The translations under genes and the position numbers were made by a program. Of a stretch of 64,000 bases of DNA, positions 51,728-59,167 are shown in pieces. Positions within the stretch are counted from its first letter, which is position 1. Every line of letters begins with the position of its first letter. Source of the DNA: Bacteroidota bacterium (GTDB lineage Bacteria; Bacteroidota; Bacteroidia; Flavobacteriales; Flavobacteriaceae); the NCBI GenBank assembly GCA_023386585.1, contig JAEWJM010000028.1, positions 1-64,000 of the forward strand, written 5' to 3'. The notes beneath the pieces were generated by a model, which made no database searches, was not told the DNA's origin, and saw only the letters and a program-made list of their open reading frames with translations.

Positions 51728-53206
51728 ATGTCACTGTGGAAAAGGAAACCTTTACAATTGCTGCTTGAGGAAGCGTCTGAATCGGAAAGAGGATTAAAAC
51801 GTACATTGACCGCCTGGTCTTTGATCGCGTTGGGAATTGGCGCCATTATCGGTGCCGGCCTTTTTGTCAGAACCGCAACGGCAGCTGCCCAAAATGCGGG
51901 GCCATCGGTTACTATTGCCTTTATTGTTGCTGCAATCGGCTGTGCACTTGCCGGATTATGCTATGCAGAACTTTCCTCATCCATACCAATTTCAGGAAGC
52001 GCCTACACTTATACTTATGCAACGATGGGCGAATTCCTCGCATGGATTATCGGCTGGGATCTTATACTTGAATATGCCGTAGGAGCAGCCACAGTGGGAA
52101 TCGCATGGAGCGAATACCTCAATAATTTGCTCACGAATGTGCTCCACACGAGCCCCATTCCGTACTCGCTAAGCCACTCGCCGTTTCAGGTTTCCGACGC
52201 AGGCGAGCAAGGCATCATCAATTTACCTGCGTTTTTTATAGTAGCATTAATAAGCCTTCTGCTGATAAAGGGAACTCGCGAGTCGGCATTTGTGAACGGA
52301 TTTATCGTAATAATTAAGGTCGCGATCGTGGTACTAATAATCGTTTTTGGATGGAACTTCATCAATCCGGCGCATCATACACCTTATATTCCACCGACAT
52401 CGAGCTATGTTGACGATCAGGGAATCTCGCATCACTTCGGCGGGATCATGGGAATTTTGGGTGCGGCGGGAACCGTCTTTTTCGCCTTTATTGGCTTTGA
52501 TGCAGTAAGTACCGCAGCTCAGGAAACAAAAAACCCGAAACGCGACATGCCGATCGGAATCCTTGGGTCTCTTGCGATCTGTACGTTACTTTATATTCTT
52601 TTTGCCCACGTTCTTACCGGTATTGAAACGGTTGATTTTTTCAGGACCAGCGGAAAAGAAGCTTCTGTTGCGAATGCAATTACTTCGGCAATGGGCGCAT
52701 CTTATGAATGGCTGGCACAATTTGTAACAGTAGCGATCTTGTTCGGATTTACATCGGTTATCCTAGTAATGCTATTGGGACAGTCAAGGGTTTTCTATTC
52801 GATGGGTAACGACGGATTGCTTCCGTCGATGTTCAGTCATCTTCATCCAAAATTTAAAACGCCATACAAAGCGAATCTCGTCATTCTGATGATTGTTGGT
52901 TTGTTTGCCGCTTTTGTACCCGGTGATATTGTTGGCGACATGACCAGCATCGGAACGCTCTTCGCATTTATTTTGGTGTGCATTTCGGTAATCGTACTTC
53001 GCAAGCGCGAACCAGACATGAAGCGCGAATTTAAAACGCCTTTTGTGCCTTTTGTACCGATATTGGGCGTAGTTGTCTGTCTTGCCATGATCTACGGATT
53101 GGGCTGGACCAACTGGCTTCGTTTGATTGGATGGCTGGTCATAGGTTTTGGAATTTATTTTGGATACAGCAAAAAACACAGTAAACTGAACAATCCGAAG
53201 GTTTAA
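51728..53206 (+). CDS. APC-family amino-acid permease
   Basis: This 492-residue protein has about 12 transmembrane helices and APC signatures: LGIGAIIGAGLFVRTA (substrate-binding loop in the first helix), GSAYTYTYATMGEFLAWIIGWDLILEY, and the FIGFDAVSTAAQETKNPKRDMPIGI region. The pattern is that of cationic amino-acid transporters (CAT-type), but specificity cannot be fixed by sequence. It is an inner-membrane importer. It is followed by an odd repetitive spacer and a 12-bp-stem terminator. Confidence 0.9.
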   Translation: MSLWKRKPLQLLLEEASESERGLKRTLTAWSLIALGIGAIIGAGLFVRTATAAAQNAGPSVTIAFIVAAIGCALAGLCYAELSSSIPISGSAYTYTYATMGEFLAWIIGWDLILEYAVGAATVGIAWSEYLNNLLTNVLHTSPIPYSLSHSPFQVSDAGEQGIINLPAFFIVALISLLLIKGTRESAFVNGFIVIIKVAIVVLIIVFGWNFINPAHHTPYIPPTSSYVDDQGISHHFGGIMGILGAAGTVFFAFIGFDAVSTAAQETKNPKRDMPIGILGSLAICTLLYILFAHVLTGIETVDFFRTSGKEASVANAITSAMGASYEWLAQFVTVAILFGFTSVILVMLLGQSRVFYSMGNDGLLPSMFSHLHPKFKTPYKANLVILMIVGLFAAFVPGDIVGDMTSIGTLFAFILVCISVIVLRKREPDMKREFKTPFVPFVPILGVVVCLAMIYGLGWTNWLRLIGWLVIGFGIYFGYSKKHSKLNNPKV

Positions 53207-53211
53207 ATACA

Positions 53212-53271
53212 CATTCGTTCGTCATTGGTCGTTCGACTTTTGACTTTCGTCATTCGACTTTCGACTTTCGA
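53212..53271. repeat. Low-complexity tract of TCGACTTT/TCGTCAT units
   Basis: The spacer after the permease repeats short units such as TTCGACTTT, GACTTTCGTCATTCG and TCGACTTTCGAC several times. It is non-coding. Similar tracts occur in Flavobacteriaceae spacers. Confidence 0.6.
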
Positions 53272-53274
53272 CCC

Positions 53275-53314
53275 AAAGGCACCGACTGCACACGCCGTCG
53301 GTGCCTTTGCTTTA
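53275..53314 (+). terminator. Terminator after the amino-acid permease
   Basis: A perfect 12-bp stem AAAGGCACCGAC / GTCGGTGCCTTT (53275-53286 and 53297-53308) with a 10-nt loop is followed by GCTTTAAAT. The stem is strong and the T-tract weak. Confidence 0.75.
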
Positions 53315-53481
53315 AATATTTGCCAAGAGTCGACCGCAAAAAATAAAATTTCCGATATTTGTGTACTATGAAACAATCGTGGCCAGGACTATTGGAGTAT
53401 CTGCGATTCCTGATAAAAAGGAACCCGGAGTGACGCGCCAATTGTCAATCAACCTTAATTATCAATTTTAAGCAATGCCAC

Positions 53482-54639
53482 ATGCCAATATATCACAAAC
53501 TAGGTAGCTTTCCGCAAAAGCGGCACACGCAGTTCGAGAAACCGGACGGCGGACTCTACTATGAGCAGTTGTTTGGAACGGAAGGTTTTCACGGACATTC
53601 GTCGCTGTTGTACCACGTGCACCGGCCAACGCAGGTCAAGGAAATCAAAAAAGCCTATTCGGTCGAGCCAAAAATCGCCATTGATAAGAATATAAAATCG
53701 CTGCTTTTTAAGGGATTCGAACTTAAGCCGGAAGACGATTTTCTCGATAGCCGCAAACCAATGCTGGTCAACCGCGACTGTATAATTGGCCTCGCCGCTC
53801 CCCGGAAATCACTTAGAAGCTACTTCTACAAGAACGCCGATGCCGACGAGATGCTCTTTATCCACAAGGGAAGCGGGACACTTCGCACCATGATGGGCAA
53901 CATCAATTTCGAATACGGCGATTACCTGATCATTCCACGGGGAATGATCTACCAAATAGATTTTGATTCACAAGACAACCGAATTTTTTATGTAGAATCC
54001 TACTCGCCGTTCTATACGCCGAAACGCTACAAGAACAATTCAGGCCAGCATCTTGAGCATTCGCCTTTCTGTGAGCGCGACTTTAAATTGCCGGCCGAAC
54101 TTGAAACACACGACGAAAAAGGTGATTTCACGATCAAGATCAAGAAGGAAGGAATGATGCACGAACTGGTTTACGCAACGCATCCTTTCGATGTTGTAGG
54201 CTGGGACGGCTATAATTTCCCGTACGGATTCAGCATCCATAATTTCGAGCCGATAACGGGGCGCGTTCACCAGCCGCCACCGGTTCATCAGACTTTTGAA
54301 ACAGGAACGTTCGTGGTTTGCTCCTTTTGCCCGAGGCTTTACGATTACCATCCAAAAGCGATTCCGGCGCCCTACAATCACAGCAACATCGACAGCGATG
54401 AGGTTTTGTACTATGTCGACGGCGATTTCATGAGTCGGAACAACATCGAACAAGGCCATATCACGCTGCATCCAAAGGGAATTCCCCACGGACCGGCTCC
54501 GGGCGCTATGGAACGCAGTATCGGAAAAACCGTTACCGAAGAACTTGCCGTGATGGTCGACACATTTCGTCCGCTGATGGTCACTGAAGAGGCCATGAAG
54601 TTGGATGATGGAAAATATTATAAATCCTGGCTGGAATAA
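53482..54639 (+). CDS. hmgA: Homogentisate 1,2-dioxygenase
   Basis: This 385-residue protein shows the HGD cupin layout: YYEQLFGTEGFHGHSSLLYH near the N-terminus, DEMLFIHKGSGTL and GDYLIIPRGMIYQ, then the iron-site segment PYNHSNIDSDEVLYY and HPKGIPHGP. It opens the homogentisate ring to maleylacetoacetate in tyrosine and phenylalanine breakdown. HPPD, the preceding step, is encoded just downstream. An ATG 7 bp upstream is out of frame. Between the two genes lies a dispersed repeat copy. Confidence 0.95.
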   Translation: MPIYHKLGSFPQKRHTQFEKPDGGLYYEQLFGTEGFHGHSSLLYHVHRPTQVKEIKKAYSVEPKIAIDKNIKSLLFKGFELKPEDDFLDSRKPMLVNRDCIIGLAAPRKSLRSYFYKNADADEMLFIHKGSGTLRTMMGNINFEYGDYLIIPRGMIYQIDFDSQDNRIFYVESYSPFYTPKRYKNNSGQHLEHSPFCERDFKLPAELETHDEKGDFTIKIKKEGMMHELVYATHPFDVVGWDGYNFPYGFSIHNFEPITGRVHQPPPVHQTFETGTFVVCSFCPRLYDYHPKAIPAPYNHSNIDSDEVLYYVDGDFMSRNNIEQGHITLHPKGIPHGPAPGAMERSIGKTVTEELAVMVDTFRPLMVTEEAMKLDDGKYYKSWLE

Positions 54640-54647
54640 TTTTTAGA

Positions 54648-54744
54648 AGCTCATCCGGCTATCCGCTGTATCTTTTCTTTAAAACCTCAAAGGTTTTCAA
54701 AACCTTTGAGGTTTCAGAAAAGGATGCCGCTGCTATCCGGGCTA
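54648..54744 (+). repeat. Dispersed hairpin repeat, copy C, with central palindrome
   Basis: This ~97-bp element has the same arm scheme as copies A and B (AGCTCATCCGGCTATCCGC ... GATGCCGCTGCTATCCGGGC). Its centre, 54682-54714, is the same 33-bp palindrome as in copy B (16-bp arms AAACCTCAAAGGTTTT and complement around one C). It lies between hmgA and hppD; the hppD frame upstream of the true start reads through it. Confidence 0.8.
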
Positions 54745-54765
54745 AAACACATTAAAACACAAAAC

Positions 54766-55926
54766 ATGAACAACGAAATTAAATCCGTAGAATACGGACT
54801 CGAAAAAATATTTGAAGGCGCACAGGATTTCCTGCCGCTCCTGGGAACGGATTACGTCGAACTATACGTCGGAAATGCCAAACAGGCGGCACATTTTTAT
54901 AAAACAGCTTTCGGTTTCCAATCGCTTGCGTATGCCGGCCTCGAAACGGGAGTTCGCGATTATGCATCGTATGTGCTTAAACAGGACAAAATCAGGATCG
55001 TCCTAACCACACCACTCAATTCCGATTCGCCGATCAATGAGCACTTGAAAAAGCACGGCGACGGAGTAAAAGTTGCTGCTTTATGGGTTGAAGACGCCAC
55101 CAGCGCATACAACGAAACTGTAAAACGCGGCGCAAAGCCGTTTATGGAGCCGCGCACCGAAAAAGATGAATATGGCGAAGTTGTCCGCTCCGGAATTTAC
55201 ACCTACGGCGAAACCGTCCACGTTTTTGTGGAGCGAAAAAACTACAACGGCGTGTTTCTTCCCGGATACCGGGAATGGAAATCCGATTACCAACCGGAGC
55301 CTGTTGGCTTTAAATACATCGACCACATGGTTGGCAATGTCGGCTGGGGCGAGATGAATACCTGGGTCAAATGGTACGAAGACGTTATGGGATTTGTCAA
55401 CTTTCTTTCCTTCGACGACAAGCAAATCAATACCGAATATTCGGCGCTGATGAGCAAGGTCATGTCGAATGGCAACGGTAGGATCAAATTTCCGATCAAC
55501 GAGCCTGCCGAAGGGAAAAAGAAATCCCAAATTGAGGAATACCTCGACTTTTACGGAGGTCCGGGAATCCAGCATATCGCGATCGCTACGGACGACATAA
55601 TCCAAACGGTTACGCAATTGCGCGCCCGCGGAGTGGAATTCCTCTCGCCGCCGCCGCACGCTTACTACGAGCTCGTTCCGCAGCGCCTTGGCGAGCACAT
55701 GAAAGTTATGAAGGAAGACTTGAGCGTTCTCGAAAGCCTGGCCATCATGGTTGACGCAGACGAAGAAGGCTATTTGCTTCAGATTTTCACTAAGCCTGTG
55801 CAGGATCGACCGACATTGTTTTTCGAAATCATTCAGCGAATGGGCGCACGTGGATTTGGCGCCGGCAACTTTAAAGCGCTTTTCGAATCAATAGAACGCG
55901 AGCAACAGTTGCGAGGAACATTGTAA
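54766..55926 (+). CDS. hppD: 4-hydroxyphenylpyruvate dioxygenase
   Basis: I start at MNNEIKSVEYGLEKIFEG (386 aa), since the 60-bp upstream extension lies in a repeat. The two-repeat vicinal-oxygen-chelate fold carries the Fe ligands in YIDHMVGNVGWGEMN (His), GPGIQHIAIATDDI (His) and RPTLFFEIIQRMG (Glu). It converts 4-hydroxyphenylpyruvate to homogentisate, the substrate of the neighbouring HmgA. Together they form the upper tyrosine degradation path. Confidence 0.95.
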   Translation: MNNEIKSVEYGLEKIFEGAQDFLPLLGTDYVELYVGNAKQAAHFYKTAFGFQSLAYAGLETGVRDYASYVLKQDKIRIVLTTPLNSDSPINEHLKKHGDGVKVAALWVEDATSAYNETVKRGAKPFMEPRTEKDEYGEVVRSGIYTYGETVHVFVERKNYNGVFLPGYREWKSDYQPEPVGFKYIDHMVGNVGWGEMNTWVKWYEDVMGFVNFLSFDDKQINTEYSALMSKVMSNGNGRIKFPINEPAEGKKKSQIEEYLDFYGGPGIQHIAIATDDIIQTVTQLRARGVEFLSPPPHAYYELVPQRLGEHMKVMKEDLSVLESLAIMVDADEEGYLLQIFTKPVQDRPTLFFEIIQRMGARGFGAGNFKALFESIEREQQLRGTL

Positions 55927-56010
55927 TAAACAAAATATTGACGATAGTGCATTTTAAGCCTGAATCTGCCAAGATAAATTGCAAAATTACTGTTAAAGTC
56001 GGTTTTTAGT

Positions 56011-56040
56011 TTGTAAAACCGCAAATGCTGTGTAATTTTG
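56011..56040 (+). promoter_or_regulatory. Complete -33/-7 promoter of a short transcription unit
   Basis: TTG (56011-56013), a 19-bp spacer and TAATTTTG (56033-56040) match the Bacteroidota TTG-N17-19-TAnnTTTG promoter almost perfectly. This is one of the clearest promoters in the window, yet only a 10-codon ORF and a terminator follow directly. Confidence 0.65.
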
Positions 56041-56044
56041 CAGC

Positions 56045-56150
56045 ATGAAGAAAGGGGTGGTTTCCTTCCTTCAGTAAATTTTCATAATTTATAGTTTTTT
56101 TGGTTGGTTAATAGCATAAAAACTCAGTCACTATTTGACTGGGTTTTTTT
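56045..56150 (+). ncRNA. Candidate small RNA or leader-peptide transcript (~105 nt)
   Basis: A clear promoter ends at 56040 and a Rho-independent terminator ends near 56150, which defines a ~105-nt transcript. It contains a 10-codon ORF (56045-56077; MKKGVVSFLQ then TAA). A protein gene (DUF3108) starts 57 bp after the terminator. The unit may be a free sRNA, a leader peptide with attenuator, or a conserved flavobacterial RNA motif; I cannot say which. No known riboswitch fold is recognised. Confidence 0.45.
56118..56150 (+). terminator. Rho-independent terminator of the short unit
   Basis: AAAACTCAGTCA and TGACTGGGTTTT pair with one G-T wobble around a CTATT loop, followed by a T-run to 56150. 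Confidence 0.8.
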
Positions 56151-56206
56151 GTTTTGGTATTTTTGGAATAAATATTGCCAAGCCGCGCCGCAATTAACTT
56201 TAGACG

Positions 56207-56983
56207 ATGAAAAAACTGATTATTTTCCTGATATTCCTGACTACTGTCAGCTTTGGGACACAGCGTGAAAGCGCGTTCGGAGTGGGCGAGTGGTTCAAAT
56301 TCCGAATACATTACGGCGTTGTCAATGCGGGCTATGCAACCCTCGAAGTAAAAGAGGCTGTCAAAAACAATAGAAAGGTCTTTCACGCCATCGGAAAAGG
56401 CTACACCACCGGGATGTCCCGGTTTTTTTTCAAGGTTGATGACGACTACGAAAGCTACTTCGACAAGGAAACCGGCAATCCATACCAATTCGTGCGTAAG
56501 ATCGACGAAGGCGGATATACGAAAAACCAGGAAGGCTTTTTCAACCAGGCTGCCGATCGCGTAACTGTTAAGGATTACAAAAACAAAAAAGAAAAAACAT
56601 TCGCGATACCTAACAATACGCAGGACATAGTCTCGACGTTTTACTTCCTGCGCAACCATCCGTCGATTGACAAGCTAAAAGTAGGCGAATCGATTGTCGT
56701 GGACATGTTTTTCGATGATGAGACGTTTAAATTTAAACTCAAATTCATCGGCAAAGAAAATGTAAGCACAAAATACGGAATCGTTCCGTGTATGATTTTC
56801 CGGCCGTATGTGCAGTCGGGGCGCGTCTTCAAGGAAGAAGAAAGCCTTACGGTCTGGATCTCCGATGACGATAATAAAATACCCGTCAGGATCAAGGCCA
56901 GCCTCGCAGTAGGATCGATCAAAGCCGACCTCGACGGATTCCGGGGACTAAAATATCCCTTCACAGTAAAATCCAAACCCTAA
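56207..56983 (+). CDS. DUF3108 family exported protein
   Basis: This 258-residue protein has a signal peptide (about 1-19, MKKLIIFLIFLTTVSFGTQ). It shows the DUF3108 pattern: GEWFKFRIHYGVVNAGYATLEV near the N-terminus, FFKVDDDYESYFDKETGNPYQFVRKIDEGGY, and ESLTVWISDDDNKIPVRI near the end. It is a beta-rich periplasmic protein of unknown function. Its stop shares one base with the start of kynA, so the two are co-transcribed and translationally coupled. Confidence 0.88.
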   Translation: MKKLIIFLIFLTTVSFGTQRESAFGVGEWFKFRIHYGVVNAGYATLEVKEAVKNNRKVFHAIGKGYTTGMSRFFFKVDDDYESYFDKETGNPYQFVRKIDEGGYTKNQEGFFNQAADRVTVKDYKNKKEKTFAIPNNTQDIVSTFYFLRNHPSIDKLKVGESIVVDMFFDDETFKFKLKFIGKENVSTKYGIVPCMIFRPYVQSGRVFKEEESLTVWISDDDNKIPVRIKASLAVGSIKADLDGFRGLKYPFTVKSKP

Positions 56984-57927
56984 TGGAAACAACAAACCAA
57001 GATCAGAGACAACACCTGATTAATGAAATCGACCGCAAATTCACTGCGATCAACCAAAAAACAGACACGCATCTCGAAGGCCTGCTTTGGGCGAAGCCAA
57101 TTACATATTGGGATTACATTCAGACCGACGTTCTGCTCAACCTTCAGGTCCAACGCACCGTCCTGCCTGATGAGATGGTGTTTATAATGTACCATCAGGT
57201 GAACGAGCTTCTCTTCAAGATGATTTTGTGGGAAGCCAATCAGATCACCGAAAATCCCATGCCCGGAACAGCGTTTTTCACCGAAAGATTGATGCGGATA
57301 AGCCGCTACTTTGATATGCTGACAACATCGTTCGACATAATGGGCGACGGTATGGAAGTCGAGCAATACATGAAGTTCCGGAACACACTGACTCCCGCAA
57401 GTGGATTTCAAAGCGCCCAATACCGGCTGATCGAATTCGCATCAACCGACCTTATCAATCTTATCGATCACCGGTTCCGCACCACCATCGATCGAAACAC
57501 ACCATACGAACATGCTTTTGAGCACCTGTATTGGCAGGCTGCGGGCAAAGATTATGTTACCGGCGAAAAATCCTATCTGATCAAGGAGTTCGAGAAAAAG
57601 TACAAAGCTTCTTTTCTGCGCAGCATGGAAGCGTATAACAAAACCAACATCTGGCAAAAGTTCAAGCAACTTCCGGATGAAGATCAAAAAAATCCTGACC
57701 TTATCAATGCGATGAGGCATTACGACAGAACCGTCAACGTGACCTGGGTGATGGGACATTTGAATGCAGCACGCAAATATATCGACAGCGGCCACGGAAC
57801 CGGCGAGGCAACCGGAGGAAGCGATTGGAAGAAATACATGCACCCCAAGTTCCAACGACGGATCTTTTTCCCTGAGCTATGGTCAACCGAAGAGCTTGCC
57901 AACTGGGGCGAAGAGCAGTCGGTTTAA
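56983..57927 (+). CDS. kynA: Tryptophan 2,3-dioxygenase
   Basis: This 314-residue heme dioxygenase has the expected sequence YHQVNELLFKMILWE with distal His71, RFRTTIDR, and the heme-ligand region VMGHLNAARKYI (His259) followed by GTGEATGGSDWKKYM. It opens the indole ring of tryptophan to N-formylkynurenine, the first step of the kynurenine pathway; the 3-HAO step is encoded at the other end of the window. It overlaps the DUF3108 gene by one base and is followed by an M23 peptidase lipoprotein after 10 bp. Confidence 0.95.
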   Translation: METTNQDQRQHLINEIDRKFTAINQKTDTHLEGLLWAKPITYWDYIQTDVLLNLQVQRTVLPDEMVFIMYHQVNELLFKMILWEANQITENPMPGTAFFTERLMRISRYFDMLTTSFDIMGDGMEVEQYMKFRNTLTPASGFQSAQYRLIEFASTDLINLIDHRFRTTIDRNTPYEHAFEHLYWQAAGKDYVTGEKSYLIKEFEKKYKASFLRSMEAYNKTNIWQKFKQLPDEDQKNPDLINAMRHYDRTVNVTWVMGHLNAARKYIDSGHGTGEATGGSDWKKYMHPKFQRRIFFPELWSTEELANWGEEQSV

Positions 57928-57937
57928 ATTTATTCAT

Positions 57938-59161
57938 TTGAAGTACTTCCTTAGCATATTGGCCGCGCTGGCCCTGCTTTCGTGCAGCGATAAATCATCA
58001 GAAGCCATTACCGATGATATCGCGCCTGTAGCCGCCCGCTATAATTTCGGATTTAATCTCGCCGATTACAACATCGTTAACGATACCGTAAAAAGCGGTG
58101 ATACTTTTGGCGGACTTCTCGAAAGGCAAAACCTTGACACGCTTCAGGTACACGAAATCGTCACTACGATCAGAGATACTTTCGATGTCAGGCGCATTAC
58201 CAAAGGCAAGCCTTATACTTTGCTGCGAACCCTCGACCGCCGGCATAAGCTTCAGGCTTTCATTTATCAGCCGGACAGGCTGACCTATTATGTTGTGGAT
58301 TTACGCGACACGATTTCGGCGACCAGAAAAACAAAGCCCGTTACTATTAAACGGCGCACAATTGCCGGAGCGCTCGACGGTTCACTTGCTGATGCGCTGG
58401 ATCAGGAAAACGTAGATCCCGAATTGGCCACACGGATTTCAAAAATCTACCAATGGTCAATTGACTTTTTTAAGCTACAGAAAGGGGCCAAATTTGGCGT
58501 AACTTTTACCGAGCGCTTTGTCAACGATACTGTATATGATGGAGTAGATAGCCTGCAAGCTGCGTTTTTCGAATATAAAGGCAAAACCATATACGCTTTC
58601 CCGTTTGCGCAGGGAAACTCACCAAAAATGGAATATTATGACGAAGAAGGAAAACCGCTCCGGAACTTTTTCCTGAAAGCACCATTGAAGTTCAGCCGCA
58701 TTTCTTCGCATTTTTCTGCGAACCGTTTTCATCCGGTACAATCCATCTGGAAAGCCCATAAGGGAACCGACTACGCAGCGCCAACGGGAACGCCAATCAT
58801 GACGACCGCCGCAGGCGTAGTTGAAAAAACGGGTTATACGGCCGGAAATGGTAACTTTGTAAAGGTGAAGCACAACGGAACCTATTCGACACAATATCTT
58901 CACATGTCAAAGATTTTGGTTCGACAAGGGCAACATGTAACGCAAGGGCAAATTATCGGAAAAGTCGGCAGCACCGGCCTCGCAACTGGCCCGCATGTAT
59001 GCTACCGCTTCTGGAAAAATGGAGTACAGGTTGATGCCCTGAAATTAAAGTTGCCTAATGCGGAGCCGATGAGCAATAGGTACAAACCCGGGTTCCTTGC
59101 GCAGATGCGGCCGTTGAAACGGGAACTTGACAGCATTGCCGGGATTAAATTCATAAAATAG
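57938..59161 (+). CDS. M23 family metallopeptidase lipoprotein
   Basis: I take TTG 57938 as start (407 aa), because it gives a clean lipoprotein signal (LKYFLSILAALALLSC, lipidated Cys16); the longer frame overlaps kynA. A LysM-like/OapA-like region (about 40-230) precedes the M23 domain (about 265-375), with KAHKGTDYAAP (metal His and Asp), LHMSK and a GPHVCYRFW end. These zinc enzymes cut peptidoglycan cross-links. It sits between kynA and pgi and probably remodels the cell wall from an inner- or outer-membrane anchor. Confidence 0.85.
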   Translation: MKYFLSILAALALLSCSDKSSEAITDDIAPVAARYNFGFNLADYNIVNDTVKSGDTFGGLLERQNLDTLQVHEIVTTIRDTFDVRRITKGKPYTLLRTLDRRHKLQAFIYQPDRLTYYVVDLRDTISATRKTKPVTIKRRTIAGALDGSLADALDQENVDPELATRISKIYQWSIDFFKLQKGAKFGVTFTERFVNDTVYDGVDSLQAAFFEYKGKTIYAFPFAQGNSPKMEYYDEEGKPLRNFFLKAPLKFSRISSHFSANRFHPVQSIWKAHKGTDYAAPTGTPIMTTAAGVVEKTGYTAGNGNFVKVKHNGTYSTQYLHMSKILVRQGQHVTQGQIIGKVGSTGLATGPHVCYRFWKNGVQVDALKLKLPNAEPMSNRYKPGFLAQMRPLKRELDSIAGIKFIK

Positions 59162-59167
59162 AATCAG

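Noticed and set aside
53368..53433. 21-codon ORF (MKQSWPGLLEYLRF...) upstream of hmgA
   Set aside because: Only a weak GATATTTG -7-like sequence precedes it and there is no sign of conservation; too short to support alone.
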